Shown piece after piece: positions 1 through 9,729 of a DNA stretch of 64,000 nt. The stretch's first letter is position 1. Each line of letters begins with the position of its first letter. The notes beneath the pieces were generated by a model that saw nothing but the letters and a program-made list of their open reading frames with translations, did not search any database and was not told the origin of the DNA. The position numbers and the translations under genes were made by a program. The stretch covers positions 1 through 64,000 of the forward strand of contig JAQVCW010000005.1 of NCBI GenBank assembly GCA_028689585.1, read 5' to 3'. Source of the DNA: Lachnospiraceae bacterium (lineage in GTDB: Bacteria > Bacillota > Clostridia > Lachnospirales > Lachnospiraceae).

Positions 1-42
1 GTGATAAGCCATATGATACTAATTTGAAACCCAAAAAGCAGG

Positions 43-92
43 AAAAAGCCAGCTGCCAATATGCTGTAAAAGCATATGGCTACTGGCTTTTT
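43..92 (-). terminator. Rho-independent terminator of the rsmH paralog
   Basis: A 10-bp perfect outer stem (AAAAAGCCAG / CTGGCTTTTT) encloses a second stem (ATATGCT / AGCATAT). Read on the minus strand it follows the rsmH stop by about 70 bases and ends in TTTTT. The A/T flanks are symmetric, so it could also terminate plus-strand transcription entering from outside the window. Confidence 0.8.
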
Positions 93-164
93 CGATTAGT
101 GTTTCTTAAAATGATACGTTTATCCTACACACTCCGCAGGCCAGTTTCTTTAGCAGCCTGCTGC

Positions 165-1232
165 TCACGCCTTGACGGCCCATCTCATTTTGGTAGAGCG
201 GGCTCTTCCGTTGACCGCACACTCTTCGGCAGAAGGGCGGATCACATCCTTTGCCACGGCCGAGTAAACGCCTTCTTTTTCCAACTGTTTGAAGGACTGT
301 TTTACCAGGCGGTCTTCGCCGGAGTGGAAGGTGAGGATGGCGGCCCGGCCTCCGGGGGCAAGCACTCCCGGAAGTTTGTCCAGAAACGCCTCCAGTACTT
401 CAAACTCACTGTTTACATCGATGCGCAGGGCCTGAAAGCAGCGCTGACACGTTTTTTTGACCAGTTCTTTTCGTGCATCCGGAGAGGCTTTTTTCCATTC
501 CGGTACCTTTTCCAGTGCCTGTTCAATGACCGTTTTCATATGAGTAGTGGTTACAATTTCTTTTCCCCTGCGCTGCCAGGATCTTACTTCTTTTGCAATT
601 TCCGCGGCATAGGGCTCATCGGAATTTTCTGCCAGCATTCCTTCCAATTCCTCCTGGGAAACCTCCAAGAGCCGTTTGTAAGCGGGAGTTCCCTTCAAAG
701 GATCCAGCCGGAGATCAAGAGGGCCTTCAGATTTGAAAGAAAAACCACGTTCCGGATTGTCAATCTGCATCGAAGATACGCCAAGATCCGCCAGAACAAA
801 ATCAAAGGGACCTCCCTTGACTGCCACCTGGTCCATATCGGCAAAATTTAACTGACAGATGGTGAGAATTTCCGGCCCGTAGCCCATCTGTGCCAGTCGT
901 TTTCTGGTCTTTTCAATCTCAATGGAATCTACATCCAGCGCATAGATATGTCCCTCTCCCTTCAGACATTCCAGCATCCTGGAAGTGTGACCGCCGTATC
1001 CCAGTGTGGCATCCAGACCTTTCTGCCCCGGCTGAATTTGGAGAAAATCCAGAATCTCTTTCACACAGATGGAAATGTGCATACCGGCGGGAGTGCTTCC
1101 TTTGCGAATTACCTTTTCTATGGTATCCGTATATTTTTCCGGATTGAGTTCTTTGTATTTTTCATTGAACTTTTTAGGATGGGTGCCGCTGTAACGCACC
1201 CGGCGCTTTTTCTTGATTTCCTGATTTTCCAT
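165..1232 (-). CDS. RsmH-like 16S rRNA (cytosine-N4) methyltransferase, second-copy type
   Basis: A 355-residue SAM-dependent methyltransferase of the RsmH/MraW family, which N4-methylates C1402 of 16S rRNA. The SAM motif DATLGYGGHT lies near residues 74-83, FVLADLGVSS near 145, and the C-terminal LTFHSGEDRLVK corresponds to the family SFHSLEDR motif. Unlike the usual enzyme it has a Lys/Arg-rich N-terminal extension of about 45 residues before the methyltransferase fold. It also sits beside obg rather than in the mra/dcw division cluster. It is probably a paralog of a canonical rsmH elsewhere, so its target may be C1402 or another site. It is last in the co-directional rplU-prp-rpmA-obg run but is separated from obg by a terminator, so it may have its own promoter. 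Confidence 0.85.
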   Translation of the reverse strand: MENQEIKKKRRVRYSGTHPKKFNEKYKELNPEKYTDTIEKVIRKGSTPAGMHISICVKEILDFLQIQPGQKGLDATLGYGGHTSRMLECLKGEGHIYALDVDSIEIEKTRKRLAQMGYGPEILTICQLNFADMDQVAVKGGPFDFVLADLGVSSMQIDNPERGFSFKSEGPLDLRLDPLKGTPAYKRLLEVSQEELEGMLAENSDEPYAAEIAKEVRSWQRRGKEIVTTTHMKTVIEQALEKVPEWKKASPDARKELVKKTCQRCFQALRIDVNSEFEVLEAFLDKLPGVLAPGGRAAILTFHSGEDRLVKQSFKQLEKEGVYSAVAKDVIRPSAEECAVNGRARSTKMRWAVKA

Positions 1233-1252
1233 ATAAGCCGCCCTTCTTTACC

Positions 1253-1295
1253 AAAAAAGCAAAAACACACTGGCTCTGTGGTGTTTTTGCTTTTT
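1253..1295 (-). terminator. Rho-independent terminator of obg
   Basis: The arms AAAAAAGCAAAAACAC and GTGTTTTTGCTTTTT flank a 12-base loop. On the minus strand the hairpin begins just after the obg stop codon and is followed by a T-rich tail. It separates obg from the rsmH paralog. Confidence 0.8.
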
Positions 1296-1299
1296 GCTT

Positions 1300-2595
<1,296 letters not shown>

Positions 2596-2674
2596 TTAAC
2601 CTCCTTTCTTATACAATATTCAAGAACGCCTCTGCATTTTTGCTGCGAGGCTTTCTCTTCTTTTAAGATAAATA

Positions 2675-2705
2675 AGGCTTCAAATCGATGTATGATTTGA
2701 AGCCT
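2675..2705 (-). terminator. Hairpin between rpmA and obg (attenuator or weak terminator)
   Basis: A perfect 12-bp inverted repeat AGGCTTCAAATC / GATTTGAAGCCT with a 7-base loop lies just after the rpmA stop. The downstream minus-strand sequence TTATTTATCTT is only moderately T-rich, so partial termination between ribosomal protein genes and obg is more likely than a full stop. Confidence 0.55.
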
Positions 2706-2718
2706 CACATAATCTCTC

Positions 2719-3009
2719 TTATTCAGCTACTGCAACTGGAACGATAGAAACCTGTTTCTTGTCTCTGCCTTTTCTCTCAAATCTTACAACACCGTCTACC
2801 AGTGCGAACAGGGTATCATCTCCACCACGGCCTACGTTTACGCCTGGATGAATTTTAGTACCGCGCTGTCTGTAAAGAATATTGCCTGCCAATACAAACT
2901 GTCCGTCTGCTCTCTTTGCTCCAAGTCTCTTTGACTCGGAATCACGGCCGTTCTTTGTAGAACCAACACCCTTTTTATGAGCGAACAACTGAAGGTTCAT
3001 TTTTAACAT
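2719..3009 (-). CDS. rpmA: 50S ribosomal protein L27
   Basis: 96 residues. The N-terminus [14 protein letters not shown] carries the Firmicutes-type LQLFA cleavage motif removed by the Prp protease before assembly. After cleavage the protein begins [20 protein letters not shown], the strongly conserved L27 start that reaches toward the peptidyl-transferase centre. The processing enzyme is encoded immediately upstream (3036-3395), a diagnostic pairing. An AAGGAGG site lies just upstream of this start, which was therefore chosen over Met4. Confidence 0.98.
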   Translation of the reverse strand: MLKMNLQLFAHKKGVGSTKNGRDSESKRLGAKRADGQFVLAGNILYRQRGTKIHPGVNVGRGGDDTLFALVDGVVRFERKGRDKKQVSIVPVAVAE

Positions 3010-3035
3010 GTCTTACACCTCCTTAGGTAATCAAA

Positions 3036-3395
3036 TTATGACCTGGAAATCGGGTGATCTCCCTGGCAGTCTGAGATATGTACACGAATGTACTTACTGC
3101 CGTAATTTTCTTCAATCGTCTGAAGTCCTAAGACCAGACTATTCATCAGCAACTCCGCTTTTTCGGATAACAGGCCGGATAATTCCAGCTTCAGATATCC
3201 GCCATCTTCTCCCTGCTCCACGGTGAACTTCTCATCGGTGAACTGTTCCATAGAATTGATGGTATTGATCGTCAATACGGACACCGCAGCACAGATGATA
3301 TCATATCCCTCTTCTGCGAAACCGGCATGTCCTTTACTGACAAATCCGCGGTATTGATGACCAGATCTAAAAACTGTGATCGAAATCATACACAA
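3036..3395 (-). CDS. prp: Ribosomal-processing cysteine protease Prp
   Basis: 119 residues, the usual size for Prp (YsxB). The catalytic pair is visible: His in SKGHAGFA (near residue 23) and Cys in YDIICAAVSVL (near residue 35). Prp cleaves the N-terminal extension of L27, and in studied Firmicutes this is essential. The stop codon of rplU directly abuts this gene, so rplU, prp and rpmA are translationally linked in one operon. Confidence 0.95.
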   Translation of the reverse strand: MCMISITVFRSGHQYRGFVSKGHAGFAEEGYDIICAAVSVLTINTINSMEQFTDEKFTVEQGEDGGYLKLELSGLLSEKAELLMNSLVLGLQTIEENYGSKYIRVHISDCQGDHPISRS

Positions 3396-3701
3396 TTAAC
3401 CGTTAATCTTTTCAATCTTAACCTGTGTATACTGCTGTCTGTGACCGTTTTTCTTGTGGTATCCGGTTTTTCTCTTATACTTGTAAATGATGACTTTTTT
3501 TGCTTTGTCATTCTTCACTACAGTAGCGGTAACAGTTGCATCGGCAACGTCTGCTCCGACCTTCATACCGTCATTGCTTACTGCAAGTACCTGATCAAAT
3601 GTAACAGACTCACCAGCTTCTACACCAAGCTTTTCTACGTTAATGATATCGCCTTCGGCTACTTTGTACTGTTTACCACCTGTTGCAATAATTGCGTACA
3701 T
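3396..3701 (-). CDS. rplU: 50S ribosomal protein L21
   Basis: 101 residues, standard length. It starts [14 protein letters not shown] and contains [14 protein letters not shown] near the C-terminus, both characteristic of L21, which binds 23S rRNA in the 50S subunit. First gene of the rplU-prp-rpmA-obg run, with AGGAGGTGCC before the ATG and a strong promoter plus a leader of about 84 nt upstream. Confidence 0.98.
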   Translation of the reverse strand: MYAIIATGGKQYKVAEGDIINVEKLGVEAGESVTFDQVLAVSNDGMKVGADVADATVTATVVKNDKAKKVIIYKYKRKTGYHKKNGHRQQYTQVKIEKING

Positions 3702-3785
3702 ATGGCACCTCCTATTATCATTACTCGCCAGATTTGGTGATCATTCCGAAATGGCATGATACTTAGACCTCTCTGTGCGGCATAC
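3702..3785 (-). promoter_or_regulatory. Candidate L21 ribosomal-protein leader RNA
   Basis: About 84 nt lie between the predicted start of transcription and the rplU start codon. This matches the place and size of the autoregulatory L21 leader known from Firmicutes, where a structured 5' UTR upstream of rplU represses translation. Only position and length were judged; the covariance fit was not computed. Confidence 0.45.
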
Positions 3786-3791
3786 TTATAT

Positions 3792-3820
3792 ATAATAGCG
3801 CAGCCGATAAAAATTGTCAA
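3792..3820 (-). promoter_or_regulatory. Sigma-A-type promoter of rplU-prp-rpmA
   Basis: On the minus strand TTGACA (3815-3820), a 17-base spacer and TATTAT (3792-3797) form a near-consensus housekeeping promoter. Transcription would start about 85 nt before rplU. Confidence 0.8.
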
Positions 3821-3849
3821 TGCAATTTTTGATATTTCTAAATATTTTA

Positions 3850-5163
3850 TCAGCCGTTCTTTCGCGGCACATCTGTTTGCAGGATATCCTGATATTCGCT
3901 TGATCTCCTTCCTGCTTTGTGCAGCGGGAGTTCAACGAAAAAGCAGACTCCGTCGGCTTCATTTTTTACTCCGATTTTGCCTTTGTGGTTTATTACAATT
4001 GCTTTTGCAATGGACAATCCGATACCATAGCTTCCTGTATCCCGGCAGCGGGATACATCTGTGCGGTAAAATCGTTCAAATAAATGAGGAAGGCTTTCCC
4101 TGGGAAGCGGCTCACAGGTATTGTGTATTTCCAGACGGACCGTCTTGGCGGAGGGAGCGATAAGGCATACCCTCACCGCGCCCTCTTCCTGACAATATTT
4201 TATCGCATTATCTAAAAGAACAGAAACCAGTCTTATGATGTCCTTTCGAACCCCCCGAATTTGTATCTTGGATTTTACGTCCATTGTCAAGGTTTTCTTC
4301 TGGCTGACGGTAATGGCACTAAAATCGGATACGCAGGACTGAACCAGGGCGGAAAAATCAATGTTTTCATAATCTTCTTTTTTCACAATGATCCCATCCA
4401 TTCTGGAGAGGGTCAGCATCTCATTTACCAGGCCGTTTAACTGTTTTGTCTGCCGCTTTATTTTCTCAGTAATCTCGTTTTCCCCGACCATCAGCTCCAA
4501 AACATCGGCGTTGGCGGATATAGCGGCCAGCGGAGTCTTCAGCTCATGGCTGGCATCCGTGATAAATCTTCGCTGCTTTTCCAGATTTTCTTCCAGCGGG
4601 GCAATTGCTTTGTCCGACAGCAGGTAGACAAAAATGCAGACGAAGATCATACATAAAATGGCCACAATTATGGAAATACGCATGACATAATGCACATAAT
4701 TCTGCTGGGTATAGCAGTCCACAAAATAAATGCTTATTTCATCATCGATGGTTTTCTTTAAATAGCGATAGGAATCGATCATTCCTTCCGATTTTGATCT
4801 GTTTAGAACCTCTGCTGTAAAGTCTGCTACATCATCCGAAGTGACGGAAGCGATATGATCCAGATTATATTCCAGAATTTCACCGTCCGTTCCCAGCCGG
4901 ACATAAAAATAACGGGTGATGTAACTGGTCTCTTCTGTCATTTTGGAACCAAAGCCAAAATCAGTATCGGAAGAATTTCCTTCTGTACGGATCAGCTCCG
5001 GAAAAATCCCCTCGGAATCCGACAGCATTTCCAGTACCTGATGAGCGCTGCGCACCATCTGCTGATAGGCATTCAGGTTGATGGTACCGACGATCAGAAC
5101 GGTAACCACCAGAAAAGCAATAATCTGAATAAAAATGATCTTTTTCCTTAATTCCCGGAACAT
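3850..5163 (-). CDS. Sensor histidine kinase
   Basis: 437 residues. A transmembrane helix near residues 9-29, an extracytoplasmic region of about 120 residues, and a second helix around 160-185 precede the kinase core without an obvious HAMP domain. The H box is DASHELKTPLAAI, the N box LLDNAIKYC and the G box GSYGIGLSIAKAIV. It phosphorylates the OmpR-type regulator encoded 2 bp upstream, and both follow the alarmone synthetase gene. The ligand is unknown. Confidence 0.92.
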   Translation of the reverse strand: MFRELRKKIIFIQIIAFLVVTVLIVGTINLNAYQQMVRSAHQVLEMLSDSEGIFPELIRTEGNSSDTDFGFGSKMTEETSYITRYFYVRLGTDGEILEYNLDHIASVTSDDVADFTAEVLNRSKSEGMIDSYRYLKKTIDDEISIYFVDCYTQQNYVHYVMRISIIVAILCMIFVCIFVYLLSDKAIAPLEENLEKQRRFITDASHELKTPLAAISANADVLELMVGENEITEKIKRQTKQLNGLVNEMLTLSRMDGIIVKKEDYENIDFSALVQSCVSDFSAITVSQKKTLTMDVKSKIQIRGVRKDIIRLVSVLLDNAIKYCQEEGAVRVCLIAPSAKTVRLEIHNTCEPLPRESLPHLFERFYRTDVSRCRDTGSYGIGLSIAKAIVINHKGKIGVKNEADGVCFFVELPLHKAGRRSSEYQDILQTDVPRKNG

Positions 5164-5165
5164 TT

Positions 5166-5840
5166 TTACCCCTTTCTCCGAAGCTGGTAATCCTTTCTGT
5201 TTCCTGTTTCCATCACGATTTCCAGATCCGAGCCAATGGAATTCAGCTTATTCCGAAGGTATCCCATGTAAAGCGTCATCATGCCTTTGGCACATCCGTC
5301 GGGCCAGATTTTATGAAGCAGGGTATCCTCCCCGATCCACTTCATTCGATTTTCCATCAGAAAATCCAGAAGCTCCACTTCTTTGCCGGCCAGCCGGAGG
5401 GAATTTTCCTGATTTGAGATTTCCAGCTTGATCCGGTTTAAGCAGGTATTGCCAAAAGTAATGCTTTCTCCACCGTAAACCTTTTTTCGGCGCAGCAAGG
5501 CATTGATGCGGGCCAGAAGCTCCCCTTTATCAAATGGCTTGGTCAGATAATCATCGGCACCCGCATTCAGGCCGGATATCTTATCCTCTGTCTCCGCCTT
5601 GGCAGTCAGCAAAAGCACCGGTGTTTCGTCTCCGGCGGCCCGTAAATGCTTTACCACATCCACACCGCTCATTTTCGGCATCATGATATCCAGTACCATA
5701 CCGTCATAAATTTCTCTGGAAGCCTGTTCCCTGGCAGCGGCGCCATCATAGACCACATCACATTCAAAACCGCTGTATTCCAAAATATATCCAATTGCAT
5801 CTGCAATGTCTCTTTCATCATCCGCTATTAATAATTTCAT
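5166..5840 (-). CDS. OmpR-family response regulator
   Basis: 224 residues: receiver domain with the acidic pocket ADDE, phospho-acceptor Asp in GMVLDIMMPKMSG (about residue 52), LLTAK and LTKPFDKGELLARI, then a winged-helix DNA-binding domain. The start codon overlaps the stop of the alarmone synthetase gene (ATGA), and the cognate kinase follows 2 bp downstream. The synthetase, regulator and kinase thus form one tightly coupled operon. Confidence 0.93.
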   Translation of the reverse strand: MKLLIADDERDIADAIGYILEYSGFECDVVYDGAAAREQASREIYDGMVLDIMMPKMSGVDVVKHLRAAGDETPVLLLTAKAETEDKISGLNAGADDYLTKPFDKGELLARINALLRRKKVYGGESITFGNTCLNRIKLEISNQENSLRLAGKEVELLDFLMENRMKWIGEDTLLHKIWPDGCAKGMMTLYMGYLRNKLNSIGSDLEIVMETGNRKDYQLRRKG

Positions 5841-6442
5841 TTGATTTCTCCATTGATCATCTGCCGCACGGTCTGCATGGTCAAATCAGTAGAGGCCATT
5901 TCATCGGAGCAGCGTTTCAATTCCTTTTGCAGCAATTCCATATTGTCGATTTCCTGTTTGTATTTTAACTGATGTTCCAAAGCTGCCCAACTGTCCTGGG
6001 CAATGGTGCGGATCTGTATCTCGGCAGGGACATCCAATGTCCGGCCCGGTATATTCACTCTGGTCTTTACGATCAGATGGTAACTGCGGTAGCCATTGGG
6101 CTTGGGCACGGCGATATAATCCTTCTCCTGAATGATCTGGAGGCTGGACGGCGATTTTATGATATCCCGAATTTCATAGACATCATCCACAAAATTGCAG
6201 ACAATCCGGACGCCTACCGCATCAAAAATTTTTGATCTGGCATTGTCCAGCGTGGGCTTCATGTTCTTTCGCTTCAGCTTGTCAATCATGCTTTCTTCAC
6301 TCTTGATTCTGCCCTTGCAGTGTTCTACCGGATCCCGATAACCGCAGGATTTTTTCCAGGCCCGGATCAGTTCTATGTCGGAGAGAACATTATTCAGTGC
6401 ACTTTGCAGGATAAATAAATAGTCGCCGTAAAAACTGTTCAT
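5837..6442 (-). CDS. Small (p)ppGpp synthetase (RelQ-like)
   Basis: A RelA/SpoT-type nucleotidyltransferase domain without hydrolase, TGS or ACT domains. Diagnostic segments are DAVGVRIVCNFVDDVYEI, PKPNGYRSYHLIV and the C-terminal EIQIRTIAQDSWAALEHQLKYK. This is the small alarmone synthetase architecture, making ppGpp/pppGpp from ATP and GDP/GTP. An upstream in-frame GTG at 6526 would add 28 residues but has no ribosome site. The ATG at 6442 gives 201 residues, typical for RelQ, and was preferred although its AAGAGA site is weak. The gene overlaps the response regulator by 4 bases. Coupling to a two-component system suggests alarmone output tied to an envelope signal; that is inference. Confidence 0.88.
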   Translation of the reverse strand: MNSFYGDYLFILQSALNNVLSDIELIRAWKKSCGYRDPVEHCKGRIKSEESMIDKLKRKNMKPTLDNARSKIFDAVGVRIVCNFVDDVYEIRDIIKSPSSLQIIQEKDYIAVPKPNGYRSYHLIVKTRVNIPGRTLDVPAEIQIRTIAQDSWAALEHQLKYKQEIDNMELLQKELKRCSDEMASTDLTMQTVRQMINGEIK

Positions 6443-6545
6443 ACAGGTTCTCTTTTCTGTCAAATAAGTATTTACTGTTACAGCTTCTATTTTTTCACAT
6501 TTTACATCATTTTTCAACTGTTTCACTAAAATTACACATTTCTTC

Positions 6546-7400
6546 CTAGTACTCGTCCAATGATAGTACTACGTTATCTAACGTTCTTGCTTCTATTTCA
6601 TTTGTATAATCTTCAAACAAATAAATGATTGGATAAAGAGTGCTTGAATTATCTCCGTAATAAAAGTAAACACTAATTTCTTTATCTTGCGTCGAAAATT
6701 CCGGTTCTGCTGCATAGCAATACAAAAATACTTTTCCACCCATAGCTTCCATCTTATTGTTTTTATCTACCAAGAACACTGCTGCCTGAACATCTTTATT
6801 ATTTACTTGAATATCATCGATGACAAGTTTAATCCTGTAAGGAGAAATCTCCACTTTTGAAAGATGAAAACTACAGTATTCACCCATACTTATTTTTTCA
6901 TCAATGTCTATTACCTCTGACTTATTATCATATAATGTAATATCAGAAAAGCAAAATGGTTCAGAAGCCTCCTCGTCAATTGGGGATTTAGGTAATAAGC
7001 TAATTTCTAAATTATCACCTGATTTTAATTTTCCATACTCCAGTTCAAATGGAATAATGAAATGATTTTTATTGTTAAAGATATCAGTCGAAAGTACTTC
7101 CGTGAAGGTATTGTCTGCTGTATGACTGTAAATAACTGCAGCTGCATATATAATCTGATCATTGCTGCTACAGTAAATTGAAATCATGTCTTTCTCAAAA
7201 ATAGCCTTTTCAATTATTATTCCATTTTTTTCCCCTTGTTCATCCGGTCTGGTTCCTAAGTCAGAATTTAAAATTACCCTATTCCATGCATCATCAAATT
7301 GTCTTGAATTAGCATCTGCTGAGATACCGCAACCAGTAAGAAGCAGTGACAGAATGATCAATTGAAAAGTAAGATTAATAAGACAGTATATTTTCTTCAT
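6546..7400 (-). CDS. Predicted lipoprotein of unknown function
   Basis: 284 residues from the ATG at 7400, which has AAAGGTG upstream; the longer reading from 7439 is less likely. The N-terminus is a lipoprotein signal: MKKIYC, a hydrophobic run, and the lipobox LLLTGCG with the acylated Cys. The rest looks like an extracytoplasmic all-beta domain, acidic, with no family recognised. The gene is AT-richer than its neighbours and sits upstream of the alarmone-synthetase operon, inside an otherwise conserved translation cluster, which suggests a later insertion. It could supply a sensing partner for the kinase, but nothing shows this directly. Confidence 0.75.
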   Translation of the reverse strand: MKKIYCLINLTFQLIILSLLLTGCGISADANSRQFDDAWNRVILNSDLGTRPDEQGEKNGIIIEKAIFEKDMISIYCSSNDQIIYAAAVIYSHTADNTFTEVLSTDIFNNKNHFIIPFELEYGKLKSGDNLEISLLPKSPIDEEASEPFCFSDITLYDNKSEVIDIDEKISMGEYCSFHLSKVEISPYRIKLVIDDIQVNNKDVQAAVFLVDKNNKMEAMGGKVFLYCYAAEPEFSTQDKEISVYFYYGDNSSTLYPIIYLFEDYTNEIEARTLDNVVLSLDEY

Positions 7401-7558
7401 ATACACCTTTAAAGTATTAAAATTTCCTTCAATATTCATGCCAACTCCTTTTCCTCTGTACCATCAGAAAGCGGGTTCAGACATTCTCACTTACATTTTA
7501 GTTACAAAGGTGTTCTTAAACCATGCTTTCTTTGCGCTTTCGTCCATAAAGAAAACCC

Positions 7559-8764
7559 TTACGAGCGCATACTCTCCTCCAATGGTTTCTCAATCTTCTT
7601 CCTCGTAATCTCCACCAGCTCCAGCTTTGTAATATCCACGAACCTTGCCGGTACGGGATCCATCAGCAGATTTTGTTTCAACACCTCGATCAGCTGCTTT
7701 TTCGACGCTTCCTCCGTCATATTGATAAAATCCACTATGATGATGCCGGATAAATTTCGCAGTCGAAGCTGACGGGCAGTCTCTCTGGCTGCTTCCAGAT
7801 TCACCTTCAGGACAGCAGCTTCTTTCTTTTTTTCGCCTTCAAATTTTCCGGTATTCACATCCACCACCGTCAATGCTTCCGTGGGCTGAATGATCAGATA
7901 TCCACCGGATCTGAGCCAGACTCTGGGAAGCAGTGCTTCCTTCAGTTCCTTTTCCAGAGAATACAATTTGACCATGGGCAATAACGCATCCTGATAGTGA
8001 ACCAGCTGTACCAGATCATCCGGATGATTTTGCTCCAGATACTGCTGCAGCTGTTCCTGCAGTTCTGCATCTTCTACCACGATGGAAGAATGCTCTGCTG
8101 CAGCACCGTCCTGCCCCCATGGGATGCTGTCAATCCGCTTCAGCCACTGAAGGGGTGTCCGATAAAGGCAGGAAAAGCAGGTTCGATATTTCGCTGTGTC
8201 CTGTATTCTGGTCAGCCTGTCATCCAGCACTTTTAATTCTGCCAGAATAGCTGCTTCTCCGGCTTCGGCGGCATTGGTCCGCACTATCATTCCATATTTA
8301 CATTCTTTTTCTGCCAGGCCTGCTTCCACCAGCTGCTTCAATCTGCTCCGCTGCTCCTCCGGCAGCTTCTTTGAAATGCCCACTCCGGTCTGCTTCCGGT
8401 CCAGCACTACATACCGTCCCTGCAGGCACAGGTTGGTGCTCACCGAAGGGGCCTTTGTCTTGATTGCCTCCCGGCTGACCTGCACCACCAGTTCATCTCC
8501 CTGCTGAATGCTTTTGGATGGCCCTTTTTTCGTAAAAACAGGATCTTTCAAATCCTCCAGAGGAAGGTAACACACCTTTCCCGGTTCAATTTCTACAAAA
8601 GCGGCCTGCAGATTTTTCACCACATTCTGCACACGGCCGATATAAATATTGCCCAGCAGCTCCTGTCCTTCTTCTTCATCCGCATGGATTTCCACCGCAT
8701 GGCCGGATTCGTCCATCAGAAAAGACACTATCTTATTCTGCAGCTTCGTAATACAGTATTTCAT
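7559..8764 (-). CDS. rng: Ribonuclease E/G family protein (RNase G type)
   Basis: 401 residues from the ATG at 8764. An alternative TTG at 8803 with GGGAG upstream would add 13 residues. An S1-like RNA-binding segment (GNIYIGRVQNVVKNLQAAFVEI) occupies about residues 35-100. The catalytic DNase I-like region carries VVDVNTGKF and IIIVDFINM with the acidic metal ligands. No long C-terminal scaffold is present, as in RNase G. Endonucleolytic processing of rRNA and mRNA is expected. It follows the radical SAM/DUF2344 pair, the conserved Clostridia order. Confidence 0.92.
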   Translation of the reverse strand: MKYCITKLQNKIVSFLMDESGHAVEIHADEEEGQELLGNIYIGRVQNVVKNLQAAFVEIEPGKVCYLPLEDLKDPVFTKKGPSKSIQQGDELVVQVSREAIKTKAPSVSTNLCLQGRYVVLDRKQTGVGISKKLPEEQRSRLKQLVEAGLAEKECKYGMIVRTNAAEAGEAAILAELKVLDDRLTRIQDTAKYRTCFSCLYRTPLQWLKRIDSIPWGQDGAAAEHSSIVVEDAELQEQLQQYLEQNHPDDLVQLVHYQDALLPMVKLYSLEKELKEALLPRVWLRSGGYLIIQPTEALTVVDVNTGKFEGEKKKEAAVLKVNLEAARETARQLRLRNLSGIIIVDFINMTEEASKKQLIEVLKQNLLMDPVPARFVDITKLELVEITRKKIEKPLEESMRS

Positions 8765-8856
8765 CTTGTTCTCATTTCTAATTTTATTTTTATCGTAAAC
8801 CAAAGAAAAACTCCCGCCTTCCCCGTCTTTTGACTGTTCTCTAAGAAGCTTTTCGA

Positions 8857-8925
8857 GTAACTATTCAGAAGGTCTGTGCAGTAAATGCACAGACCGTGAG
8901 AAGATGAACCAAGTGTGAGAAAATT
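8857..8925. repeat. Hairpin repeat, copy 1
   Basis: GTAACTATTCAG is followed by a perfect 10-bp inverted repeat GGTCTGTGCA / TGCACAGACC (8871-8895, 5-base loop) and a tail CCGTGAGAAGATGAACCAAG. The first block recurs at 11737-11748 with one change, and the hairpin plus tail recurs in diverged form at 12033-12078. This looks like a dispersed intergenic element rather than a simple terminator because it lacks a T-run. Confidence 0.55.
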
Positions 8926-8976
8926 CCATCGCCGAAGACGATTTTAAATAGATTTTCGCTTATAAATATCATTTCT

Positions 8977-9729
8977 TTATGCGAGGATCGTGCCAAGGTC
9001 ATTTAGTGAAACCAGCCTTCGCTTTCCGTTTTGTCCCAGATCGGCATACACTTCCCGGCGGTTTACCTCCAGTGCAAATTCCGGCAGCTCAAAGCCCTTG
9101 AATTTTGCATAGGCCTCCATCACCAGCTCCGGTTTCAGATTCGCCACACTTCCGGTTGCCAACTGCATGGATACCACACCGGCATTGACGCTCATCTGAT
9201 AGATCATGGGACGAATGTCCACTTCGCTCTCGCCCTTTTTCGTCTGTTTTGTGATCACGATGGATTTCCGGGCAAAGAAGCCGGAAATGTCGGACTGCCA
9301 GTCCATTTTACCGGCCGGGCCGTCCTCTGGATTCTTCTTTCCCACCGGCTCACAGCCTTTTCGAAATTTTACTGTATAATCCGCAGCGGCTACCAGAGAC
9401 ATCGCCTTGCTGGCTTTTCCCTCTTCGATCTGGCGAAAGTCCAGAATCGTCATGCCGTCTGCCATCACCTTGTTTAATTTTTCCAGTGCTTCTGCGGTAG
9501 TGATGGGCGTTTTGATCTCAATATCCACGTATTCTCCGTCACTGGTCAGGCCCACGCCCAGCGGCGCTGCAAAGGACATGATCATATGCGGACTCATGCC
9601 TTCCGAAAAGGCAATGTCGATGTCCGCCCTGCGCAGTGCCTTCTGAAAATAACGCATCACATCCAGATGACCGATAAATTTCATCGCTCCCTGTTTTGCA
9701 AATTTAATTCTTACCTTCAAAGCAGACAC
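8977..9729 (-). CDS. DUF2344 / TIGR03936 radical SAM-associated protein
   Basis: 250 residues. It starts MSALKVRIKFAKQGAMKFIGHLDVMRYFQKALRRADIDIA-like and contains FSEGMSPHMIMSFAAPLGVGLTSDGEYVD, the hallmark region of DUF2344. These proteins are encoded next to, or fused to, the B12-binding radical SAM protein found here upstream, with which this gene overlaps by 26 bases. The reaction is not established; a role in RNA or ribosome modification is suggested by the constant link to rng and rplU. Confidence 0.92.
   Translation of the reverse strand: MSALKVRIKFAKQGAMKFIGHLDVMRYFQKALRRADIDIAFSEGMSPHMIMSFAAPLGVGLTSDGEYVDIEIKTPITTAEALEKLNKVMADGMTILDFRQIEEGKASKAMSLVAAADYTVKFRKGCEPVGKKNPEDGPAGKMDWQSDISGFFARKSIVITKQTKKGESEVDIRPMIYQMSVNAGVVSMQLATGSVANLKPELVMEAYAKFKGFELPEFALEVNRREVYADLGQNGKRRLVSLNDLGTILA

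Noticed and set aside
24..851. 275-codon plus-strand reading frame overlapping the rsmH paralog
   Set aside because: It is a shadow of the minus-strand methyltransferase; composition and lack of any family support it being non-coding.
3036..3395. Considered as an uncharacterised ORF between L21 and L27
   Set aside because: The His/Cys motifs and position identify the Prp protease; nothing unusual remains.
8871..8895. Perfect 10-bp hairpin considered as the terminator of the DUF2344 gene
   Set aside because: No T-run follows on either strand, and the sequence recurs elsewhere, so it was called a repeat.
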